A DNA stretch of 64,000 nucleotides from Prunus persica (taxonomy: Eukaryota > Streptophyta > Magnoliopsida > Rosales > Rosaceae), in the NCBI RefSeq assembly GCF_000346465.2, contig NC_034009.1:338017-402016 (forward strand), read 5' to 3'. This document shows, piece by piece, positions 1-10,700 of the stretch; the first letter of the stretch is position 1; each line of letters starts with the position of its first letter. Below the pieces are notes generated by a model. That model saw only the letters and a list, made by a program, of their open reading frames with translations, was not told where the DNA came from and did no database searches. Made by a program: the position numbers and the translations under genes.

Positions 1-53
1 TTAGTTTAAGCTGTAATGCTTATAACATTAACATAAGGATATCTATTCCATAG

Positions 54-2173
54 TCACCGGGAGGACACTTGCTGAGAATGCTGAAAGTTTCCTTCCTTTA
101 TCTATAGGGCAGGTATGATAAATGTCTCTATTGATAAACCATGTGTTTGAAGACAAACATTTATATGGTTCTCTCATGCGTTTCTTTTTTCTTGTCTTTG
201 TCTTTTTCCTCTCATTCATTCAGGATATAATAAGGCCCTTGGAAAACCCTATCAAGAAAACAGGCCACCTTCAGATATTATATGGAAATCTTGCACCAAA
301 GGGTTCTGTAGCAAAAATTACAGGGAAAGAGGGGCTATATTTCTCTGGTGCTGTTTTCTGTTATTTGTTTAATGGTTTAGTGAAGTATTTTTTTAATTTT
401 TATAGAATATAAATGCCCATTAATTGCCGAATTCTTGAAATACTCCAGGCCCTGCACTTGTCTTTGAAGGAGAGGAGTCAATGATTGCTGCTATCTCAGA
501 GAATCCTATGAGTTTTAAGGTCTATTCTTGACAACTTCAAATTAGAAAACTGTGATTAGAAAACCACGTAGCTTAACAATCTTAGTGCGAGATTGTTTCT
601 GTTATTTGCATATTGCTTTCTGCATCATGTCTGTTGCACGATGGCCTTTAAAATTGTAAGGTGTTTTTTTTTTTTGTGAAACTCACGTGTCAAAATTACA
701 TAGCTAATTTCTTTTATATATTTGTCATCATGCAGGGGAAAGTAGTTGTTATTAGAGGCGAGGGGCCAAAGGGAGGACCAGGCATGCCTGAAATGTTAAC
801 ACCAACAAGTGCAATAATGGGTGCAGGACTAGGGAAGGTATAGTTATTTGAAATCCATGATTTGGTGGTTGTTGGTTGTCTGTTTTTGTTGCAGGTTGAC
901 TTAAAATGTTTTGCTTTTCATTCACATGAACTGTGCCAGTTGATTGATTGGTCCAACTGCAATGATTTTATTTCAACGCTTTTTATTAGATTTTGTTTTA
1001 GATCAAGCTAATTATTATTATTTTATTTAAACAATTAATCCCATCATGGTCCCTTCAAGCTGCTTTGCATGGCTTTAGTTGGTATGCAGCTATTGTGTCC
1101 TAATGGATGTTTCAATGAATATTGTTTTTGGGTGTTGCAGGAGGTTGCTTTATTGACGGATGGTAGGTTTTCAGGGGGTTCGCATGGATTTGTTGTTGGC
1201 CACATATGCCCTGAAGCACAGGTGCTCTAAACTTTTAGTTAATGTTATTGCATTTTTAGCTTTTACCTTGATGGATTTGTCTTCCCTACTTAATCAATTA
1301 TGTGTGCGTGCTGTTATTTTGTGTTGGGGGCCACTTAGGCCTATAGGCTGCACTATAGGTCTTCCAGCCCGTAAAAGAGTCCATCAATGGTAAACGATGG
1401 TTTTTGTTTGCTTTCCTTTTCTGCTGAACGGAGAATAAACTTGATTCAAGATATCTAAGCATGCTACAGAGTTCCTTCAAAATAGTACAAAACTGGACTC
1501 GTGGAAATCATAAAAAACTGTAGAAGAAAAATATGATAATCCCGTGTGTTAAAATCTCATCAGTTTTATATTCAGAATGCAGTATCAGATTTGACCCAAT
1601 GACAGTGTTTTTCCTTTGGTTGTATTTTTCAGGAGCTTTATTTCACTGGAAGTGCATGAAAAATTTGGGCACTTTAATCTTTACTTAATCATAATCAATT
1701 GTAGAAAATGAAAAATTATTCATCTCTTCCGTCAAGAAAATGAAAAGCTAATGTGTTACAGTGGTCAAGCTTATTTACAACATGCAAAAAATTTGTTATA
1801 TATCTTAGATACAAATTACGATAAAGAACAAAGTAATAAAGAGTGCTCAGGGAATGTAGTATGAATTATTTGCAGGAAGGTGGTCCTATTGGATTAATTG
1901 AGAATGAGGACATCATCAACGTTGATGTCGAAAACAAGAGAATAGATGTCCAGTTAACAGATCAAGAGATGGAAAAACGAAGAAAGAACTGGATTCCACC
2001 CGCATACAAGGCTAACCGTGGAATTTTGTACAAGGTATGTGTGAGAATCTTGATTTGCAACCATCTTTTCCTCGTTACGATTGATTGTTGTATTTTGAGA
2101 ATTACATTGTCTTGTTTTGCAGTACATCAAGAATGTGCAGTCGGCTTCAAAGGGTTGCGTGACTGATGAGTAA
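54..2173 (+). CDS. DHAD: Dihydroxy-acid dehydratase, C-terminal exons (5' part outside window)
   Basis: DHAD dehydrates 2,3-dihydroxy-3-methylbutanoate and its isoleucine-pathway analogue to the 2-keto acids in plastids, for valine, leucine and isoleucine synthesis. Seven exons read in one continuous frame: 54-112, 224-347, 449-519, 736-837, 1141-1221, 1876-2034, 2123-2173 (TAA). All introns are GT-AG. The translation carries [12 protein letters not shown], then PALVFEGEE, the [13 protein letters not shown] segment and [14 protein letters not shown], which fits the second IlvD/Edd family signature. It ends GCVTDE, as I remember for plant DHADs. The first acceptor was set at 52-53 because it gives the family sequence VTGRT; an AG at 36-37 would add residues that do not fit. 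The catalytic and iron-sulphur N-terminal part lies upstream, so this is a partial gene. The visible exons have no frameshift or stop. Confidence 0.95.
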
Positions 2174-2600
2174 TGGTGGTGAGGAGAGGACATTACATAG
2201 ATGGCATACTATAGAGTGTGATAGCAATTGCTGAAATTAGTAAATTGTCATGAGGAGAGATGTTGGGTTGGGTCTAATTGCGGCTCTTGTAGGATATTAT
2301 CCATTTGGCTCTGTAGCGTGTTTCTTATGCTGTATGTTGGTATGCTTAAATTTGGTTGCTCCTAGGTTTGTTTGTGAATTGTCAAATCCCAAGTCTGCTT
2401 TTATCTCCTTTCCTTTTTCTAGAGGAATTTCTCCTTTGGAAACTTCACTCATCGTCCAACCAAAAGAAGACTAGTAGCACGCGCACACACAAACACACAA
2501 ACGACCAAGCACTCTTTCAAGAGGTAACACCAAACACTTATGGTCGCGTGTAATTTAACCTTAATTTCATGCATTATTTATACTTTATAGATATTAATTT
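2174..2600. other. DHAD 3' UTR and downstream spacer
   Basis: This is the 3' untranslated region of the dehydratase gene, running into AT-rich spacer. No second gene is visible; the open frames here are short and unlike any family I know. Confidence 0.5.
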
Positions 2601-2602
2601 GA

Positions 2603-3590
2603 TATAGCCACGCAGCTATAAATACGTACGTATTTTATTCGGTATAATTTTGGCAAATTGTAACTTAAAAGTTCATATTTTAATATATATTATTTGCATT
2701 CAATAATATATGTATAATATATGAATTTTGTGTGTATTATTGAAAATTTTGCTAAAAGTATGTGTATTAAATATGAAAAATACTTACATAAATGTTCAAT
2801 ACAAGTATTGTATATTTACTTTTTTAAAAATTAGGGAAAATAGAGTATAGCCGTGCGACTATACTACTTCTTTGTTAAAAAAAAAAGGAAAAACCAAGTC
2901 TCTTTTAAAAAATTAGAAAAAAGTGAGTAATCGAGTGACCATACTATTTCTTTAAAAAAAAATTAGAAAACACCGAGTATTGTCGAGCGGCGATACTATA
3001 TATTTAAAAATCAAATTAGGAAAAAGTATTATACATTTACTTTTTAAAAAATTAGGGGAAACAGTGTATAGCCGTGAGGCTATACTATTTATTTTATAAA
3101 AAAAAAATTAGAAAAAACAGCGTATAGCCGAGAGGCTATACTATTTCTTTTATAAAAAAATTTAAAAAAAAAGGACCCTCCTAGTTGCACTATTTATACT
3201 TCATATATATATATATATATTGAATTGGTATAGCCGCGCGGCTATACGAATAAAATACGCCCAATTTTAGCAAATTACAACTTCAAAGTTCGGTTACTAT
3301 ATAATATTTTAATATATATTATTTATATTCAATAATATATGTATAATACGTGAATTTTGGGTGTATTATTGAAAATTTTTTGTCAAAAACACATGTATAA
3401 AATATGAAAAATACATAGGTACATGTTCAATACAAGTATCGTATGTTTACTTTTTAAAAAATTAGGGAAACCAGAGTATAGCCGTACTCTGGGCGGCTAT
3501 ACTGGGAAAATAGCGTAAGCTGTGCGGCTATACTGTTTCTTTTAAAAAAATTAGGAAAAAACAAGAGTATAGCCTTCCGGCTATACTATT
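2603..3590. repeat. Array of palindromic GTATAGCCG/CGGCTATAC hairpin units
   Basis: About ten imperfect palindromes built on TATAGCC...GGCTATA lie at about 2603, 2844, 2929, 2980, 3065, 3121, 3228, 3475, 3513 and 3566. They are separated by A/T-rich spacers with poly-A tracts and the phrase ATTAG(G)GAAAA. Some neighbours are 51-56 bases apart, like a tandem satellite. A longer segment is also directly duplicated: about 2601-2850 resembles about 3225-3480. The unit at 3228-3247 is close to a perfect palindrome. No coding potential is seen. I cannot assign a transposon family. Confidence 0.75.
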
Positions 3591-3600
3591 TAATAATTTA

Positions 3601-5700
3601 AAAAAATAAGAAAAAAAGACTCTCCTAGTTGTATTATTTATAGATTTTAAATAAATAAAAAATTAGAAAAACCACAAGTGTCCGAAGCTACAGTCTCACT
3701 TTGAACATAAGAGATGTCTGATGTTCTAGTTCCATTTCTGACAGAAAATGTCTGAGGCTACAGTAAGAACCGATCAAGACGATATAAGTGGTTTTTAATA
3801 ATTAACAATATTAGCTCATACTGATTGTTAAGAACCAATATAAGTGGTTTTTAATTACAATTCATTTAACAATCAGTATGAGCTAATTGGATATTAGTTT
3901 CAGCTTTGGGTTGAAAACAATTCAAACCGCTATGCTTGTACAAGTGGTACGCACTGATCTGCCCCAACAAAACAATAAAGACATCTACTTTAATAGTGAA
4001 TATACAGTCCCTGATAGGTACAGAATGGGAAAAAAAAACAAGAGCTAACTAGTTGCGGCTCCTCCTGCAAAGTAGTCCCAAAGTTCAAAACTGGAAAGCA
4101 CTCCTACTGATCAACTTGAAAGGCATGCGCGCATTATTTTGTGATTTCTTTATAGTTTGAAGCAGCAACGCCCATCAAGCAACCATCTTTTTTTTTTTTC
4201 GTCCTAAAATACCTTGAAGCCTGTAAATAGAGGAAGAAAGCTCAGAATCAGGAATCCAACAACAAATCAATCAAACCTATTTTGAACAACCTTCAAAATA
4301 CGCCTACTCTCGACAACCTCGAAGTAACCCAGACTCAAATTCTTGCAAAGCTTCTCACTACAGATCAAGGCCAATTCTTGAATCGAATCCTCTTCTTTTC
4401 TTTGAGTTCCCAATTGACAACTCCTGATTGTAATTCTATTCTTTTTCCAAACACATACTCTATCCAAGTCCCAGTTGACAACTCCTAATTGGAATTGCAT
4501 TGCTATTGTTTGTAATCTATATGCTCTGCTAACACAGCTTGGTATGATTTGATAGTTTGTCTCGATTTCCAACTCATTTAAATCAAAACTCCTATATGTA
4601 GTTCGGACAAGTTCTGGCAAATATATCTGGGAAACTCTCATCGGACATACCATCTACACTGTTTCAAGTAGATTGCAATTATGTTTGATATAATTTATTT
4701 CTGTCCGACAAGGCTTTCGTAGTTTTGTTGGACCCAACTTTACTTTTATTTGCATCTATCGTTAGGTCTCTGTTGGGTATATAATTACTTTATGGTATTA
4801 TGCTATCCATCGGACACCTCTCCTGCAAGGCTCATTATTGTACTCTTTGTTCGATGACAATTTAAAAATCATCATTCATCTTGCGTTTTTTATTCCATAA
4901 TAGGTGAAATATTGAAGTCCTCTTCATTGAGGCCTAGAAAAGAACCTATCTAAAGCAAGATCCCCTTATTTAGAGCACAATGACTTTGATTAGAAGATAA
5001 GAATACAAGGGCGCAACACTTTAACAAGCTTAATCTTCACCTCACCACTCTTTCTACTATAAGAGTATCACTAGTAGTGGCATGCCTATCGCAATTCACC
5101 AAAAAGTAGATTTCGAGCCTACTTTAGGGCCCAGATCTCTCTCACTTCACTTCCTTCACCAACAACCAATCGCTAGTTGCCAGCGTACAGCCTGCTAGTG
5201 GCCAGGGGCATCGCAGTGTTCAAAACCTGACGAACACTTAGTTATCAATTCTAGACCATATATTCCTTTTGATGCCTCCAACACCTCTTCGCATTATACT
5301 AACCATCCATTGTTATTACTAATTTGTTATCTTTGTAGGGATTGCTTAGTTGAATATGGTGAGTAGATTGTACTTATTAAAATTACATTCATTTCACAGT
5401 TCAATGTATTCTTTTTAGTTATTTTATATTAAATTAAAATAATTATTCAATAAATAATTTAATAGTAGTGTGTACTCAATTAATTTTATAATTTGTTTAA
5501 CATCACCAATGTTTTTATAACAACGCCATGACTTGAAACAGTTGAATTGAAACTATCCGAGAAATTATAATTGTTGTCCAACAACGTGACCCAAACAAAT
5601 TGAAGTCTCTCTTTTCCTTTTCAGAAAATAAACTGTTAATTTCTTTTTTTTTTCTTTTCCTTTTTTTATAATTTTCTTTTTTCATGGGTTGGACGTTGGG
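3601..5700. other. Spacer without recognisable gene
   Basis: AT-rich DNA. A 21-base inverted repeat occurs at 3811-3831 and 3865-3885 around a 33-base loop. Short open frames around 4267-4653 do not resemble known proteins. The promoter of the next gene lies at the right end. Confidence 0.5.
3811..3886. repeat. 21-bp perfect inverted repeat with short loop
   Basis: TTAGCTCATACTGATTGTTA followed by A at 3811-3831 is matched by its reverse complement at 3865-3885. The phrase ATATAAGTGGTTTTTAAT also occurs both just before the left arm and inside the loop, so this may be a small foldback element or an insertion footprint. Confidence 0.6.
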
Positions 5701-5799
5701 GGCTGATTAGGGTGGGCCTCAGCTTCTCAAAAATTCCGGCTGCCCGACCCACAAATTATGAGAAACCCTAAAATTGACCCGACCCATTTCCGCCACTGA

Positions 5800-5956
5800 G
5801 GGAAGAGGGGTTGATGGGTGGTGGGTTCATCTTTCAACAGAGACAGATTTGGAGACCGGTGCATGAGATCATCTTCCTCTTCCTTCTCTTCAAATTCTGG
5901 GGCTTTCTCTTTTGGATTTGAATCCACCACAACTACAAGGATAACGATAACGTCAG
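5800..5956 (+). other. Probable 5' untranslated exon of the RING-H2 gene, with an upstream ORF
   Basis: The region ends in a good donor (CAG|GTTATT) at 5956/5957. An ATG at 5863 opens a serine-rich frame. If joined to the acceptor before 7736, it runs out of frame past the main ATG at 7739 and stops about 15 codons later. This makes it an upstream ORF overlapping the main start, not an N-terminal extension. The transcription start is not determined, so the left limit is approximate. Confidence 0.45.
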
Positions 5957-7738
5957 GTTATTTTCTTCATTTTCTTTTATTTAATTTAAAAAAAATTTAT
6001 AATTGTTTCGGTTTAAGTTTTGCTTTGAAATTCAGAATTTTACCTACCTTTCCTTCTGATTCAGTCCTACTTTCTCATACATTCTCATCGAGGTTCTTTG
6101 CCATCTGATTGCACTTTTTTTCAATAAATTTTTTAAACCTTGTCGTTAAATTTGGTATTATGTGTTTTATTGTAATTGTTTAATTCAAAGTTTTCTACGA
6201 AGGTCCTTGTTTTTTGGTTTTTTTGGGTGACTGGCGATAATGGAAGCGTATATCAATTTTTACTTCTGAATGTTCAATATTTATTTTATCTGCATTAATC
6301 TCTGTTTATGTATCAAGCTTGATTATAATTTGTAATTTCTAGTGTCATGAAATATATATATGCCAGTTATTTTGATATTCATTATCATCTGTTCTGAGTT
6401 TTGTTATTTAGGAATGAAATATATGTGGTGGAAAGCGCATCACTTTATCTTTAACGTAAAGGTTGAATTTTGAGTGTTACCTCTTGATGATTTCTTTAAT
6501 TGGGCAGCAGTGAAACTGGTATTACCATGAATTAAGTATTTCCATGGAGAAAGTAGATTTTTTTCTCTTGGATCCTTTATTTAATACAAGATAAGAAATA
6601 TAGTTATTCCTTATACATGTTGTATCTGATTACTCCTTGAGATCTTTAATGGAATTCAATATCTTTTTTGGGGGTTCAAGCCAGACCCTTTGGGCTTGTA
6701 GGATCTGGGAGGTAGAACTCTCCTATTTATTAAACTCCATTCCTTGGGATGGTCGGACTGATGATGACCATGTAATATTTCAAGCTGGGTCACTGAATTA
6801 TTCTTAATTTCCTTGTGAATAGAAATTAACTTTGATTGAACCCCTTTGAATTTTCAAGTTCATACTTCAGAGTGCCCTCTCCCAATTTTTACAAAGATAA
6901 TATATTAATTTATAATAAATAAATAAAAGGTAAGTAGAATACACAGCCCTGCTTAAATCTGAACCATAAAGTTCACTGGGGCCTGCCCCCAATACAGGGG
7001 TGCCCTCACGTTGGACAATTCTTACTCAACAACCGACCCTTCCATTTGCATGGAAAAGGAAGGTGAGCATTTTCAATCTTCGTATGGTCCTCTGTTAACA
7101 GGAGCATGTAGTTTCTATTCCCATCTTTGATACCTGTCAATTCTGCCACACAATCTTCTGTGCCCATGTTGTTGTATGTCTATTACCTCTTGATGTCTTC
7201 TTTTTATTTCCTTCTTCAGTATTTTTATACCATGTGTCACTTCTTTTACAATTTTAGTATCATTTCTCTGAGTCCTTTCAAACAACTCCCTCCAATAATG
7301 TGTCCATTATTCACTTCTGGATCTTGTAGTGTACTTTATACAGAGACAAGAGTCCACACCGTGTTGCTGAACTTGGCATAAAAATGGCAGTTCTCCATCC
7401 AGTATTAGTTATAAAAAAGAAAATGAAAAAGAGAAAGATATTTTTGACTTATGCTTTAGTAGGTGCTGAAATCATGTTTTGCTCACAGATGAATATCTGC
7501 AAGCAAGTGGTATCAACTGAAACCTTTTTTTTGTATTGCTTTTAGTAACATTTTTATTTATGCGCACTTCCTATTATGTATATAAGCTACAACTATTTTT
7601 TTTGCTACAAATTTTTGCCATAGCTAGAATTTTCTTATTATTGAGGGTTTATATATATATATATATATATTGACTAAATGCGAGTAGCTGGTGCTGAATG
7701 ATTTAGTTTTGTACTCTTTTATGAAATTAATGTAGATT

Positions 7739-10700
7739 ATGGAGGACATGGACATCGATCAGGTAGTGGATGTACCTGACACACCTGATAGATTGGCTTC
7801 CAGACACATTACTGGCAGGGAATCTGTTGGTAAAGTCTGTAATTCACCATTAGCTTGTGACTTGAGTAATCCAGATGTTGTGGATGAAAACTATGTGAAT
7901 GGACTGAAGGTCAGGGGAAGGTTCGTCAGTGAAAATGGGCATAATAGAAGAATTGTTATACATCCTCCGACAAATCTTAGCAATCTTGATATTAAGAGTT
8001 GCAGCAACTCAAATGTTGATAATTCATCTGCTTCCCATAATGCTCACATCTTTCGGAGAGCAACAGTGGGCAAAAGCTCCAGTCGTGAAGCCAAATATTC
8101 TACTGGAATTGAAAATATGGACGAAGGAAAGGCTATGACCATCAAAGTTCCTTCTAAATCATCTGCTTGCCATGAAAATGCTAAATTTTTTGATTTAACC
8201 AAACACAATGGTCACACCCAATTAACGAAAAAGGTTTTTCCACATGTTGAATTGGAAGATAATGTTGCTGAAGACAAAAGAAAAGGGCAAGTTGCGTTAA
8301 TTGGCAGTTCTTCTGTAGATTGCATTTCAAGTCATGCGGAGAGATCCAGAAATGCTCCCAAGGGGAAAGAAAAAATAGATGGTAGTACAAAGGGTTTTGG
8401 GTTAGCTGTGGCTCTTGACAAGGGGGTTGGTCTGTCCATTGATCCTGAACATAAAATGGGGCAACAAATGCCCGTTCCTCTTCATTCTGTTATGCAGCCA
8501 AGAGTCAGTGGCCAAAAAAGGTTGGTACGAAATGGGTGTATTTCCCCCCATAATATAGCAACAAGGACTAAACAGTTAGCTGAACAGCGTAGCAATAGTT
8601 CCAAGGATATTGAACAAAGTCACACAGGGAATGCAGATTCCAATGGTTCACCATATGTCATAGACATAAATGACATAGTTACTGAAGGCAATAATAGTGA
8701 AAGACTGAAAGGGAAGGGGAAAGGTGTAATAATTCATTCTCCTACACCTAAGGCAAATAATGCAAGAATTATTCGTACATCAGGCAGGTAATTTGTTCAA
8801 TATGGTATTTTCTTGGTTAGATGCTCTTAAATATATGTTTTAGTTATGTCTTTTCTTAATGAGTAAGTTAGAATTACATTTCAATATCTGGTTTCAAGAA
8901 GGTTGAAGAATTTAGAGGGTTGCTGACTGTTGGATTGCTTATAAGAGTGATATGACGAGGGGTTTGTTTATGAGATCTTTGTAACCTTAGCCTTTTATTT
9001 TGTTGGTATTGGTGAGAGCACCTAAGTGCCCCTCCCCCCTGCCCTGGGAGGAAGAAGTTACGGTTGAAATGATGGTGCCTGTAGTTTTTTTTCTCCTAAC
9101 TAGGGTTTATGTCCTTGCAAGCACTTTTTCACAATCTATTCGGGAACGTTGACATTAATATATTTCCACCTTCTCTTATAAGGTTGAGAAACGAGTAACA
9201 CAGGGTTGTGATAAATGGGTACTGGAGTGTTATGGTTTGGTTGTATAAAAATTGCACTCACGTTTGAAATTTAATAACTTCTCCATGGCTTTTAATGTAT
9301 GTATATATATATATATATTATATTTCTAAAATTTCCTGATGTGACAAACCGTATGATATGATATTTTCTCTCTTCCAGATTTTTGGGCTTTCATCTTATA
9401 AACCGGATAAAGTCTTTGACAAAAATAACAAGATGTGTCACCATCTGACAGCATGAAGAATTTCTTTCTAATTTTTTTTTCTGCTTGATTGTTGTTTCCA
9501 ACGGTGTTTATTGATCAGCTTATGTCTATTTTCCGTTTTAATAAACATTATCTTGAGACCTTATGACATGGTATGTTTTTTGCAGCGGTCTTGTGAATAA
9601 TAATAAAGAAGCTAATGGAATAAGGGATGTCAGTAGCAATATTTCTGGACGCTCTGAAGGACTAGGTGGCTGGAGAACCACACGTAATCGTTCAAGTCAA
9701 ATAGATTATTTCTTGCCTGATTCCACTGAGCCTCTTCCCAGGAGAACTAATGGTGTTGGGAACTTTGTCAATCAACATCAAAACAGAGTACAGAGGAGAG
9801 ATACCAGGAGTCGAGGAAATCGAAGGACTGAAGATGATGTGGCAGAAGAACTGAATGCAACTCAAAAAGCTTCTGGACTTGTGTCTGAGCTGGACCGGAT
9901 ACCTGGGTCATGTCATGCAGCAAAGACAGTTACTAAAAGGCAGAGGAAACAGGGATTAAGTTTGGGAAATCATGCTGAATGCTCTACCTCGGTGTCCGGG
10001 GACTCAGATATTGCTTTTCTTGGTTCATCTGAAAATTCAAAATCATCTAGGATCCAGAGACCTCAATTTCAGGGAAGGTCAAGTCGAGTTATTGAGGTTG
10101 ATGACTTATCACCTGCTGCAGGGCACTCTGTGCCCCAAGGTTTTGATTCCATGAATGATGATTCCAATGCTAGGGCAAGACAACTAGAAGCAGATGAGAT
10201 ATTGGCTCGTGAACTCCAGGAGCAATTATATCATGAGGTGCCTATCAGTGGAGGTGGCGAGGTTAGTGCATTTTAGGCAACCGTGTTGTATGTGCGTGTG
10301 CATATTTTTCTATGTAGTATTGGCCATAGTTTACAAGAACATTATGTAGTATTGATAAGAGGGGGAAGGGTTAAGGATGTACGTGGAACCTTGGACATAT
10401 AATAGTTCCGAATAGAATTTCTTCAGAAAGAGGATCTTTATGTGTGCAAATGGACATTTGTATGCTTCTCCTTGACTGAGTGTTTTACATCTGTTCTCAT
10501 TGTAGCAGATTGATGAACATCTGGCGTGGGCACTGCAGCAGGAGGAGAATGCTTCAAATACTTCTAGAGGAAGTCACAATTTATCACATCGTGTGAGTGA
10601 GCCTCTTTGTTCTCTGTAACTGTTGATAGCATGATTTGCAAATTAAAAATGCACTTTTGGTGACTTTCACATAATTATTTCTAAATATTTTGATGCATGG

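Noticed and set aside
2603..3590. CRISPR-like array
   Set aside because: Plant nuclear DNA; the repeats are imperfect palindromes with similar AT-rich spacers, not identical repeats with unique spacers.
4267..4653. 128-codon minus-strand open frame
   Set aside because: No recognisable motif, no splice or promoter context, and an opposite-strand frame is also open; likely chance.
5727..5930. 67-codon minus-strand frame opposite the RING-H2 leader
   Set aside because: Mirror of the Ser-rich leader sequence; no independent support.
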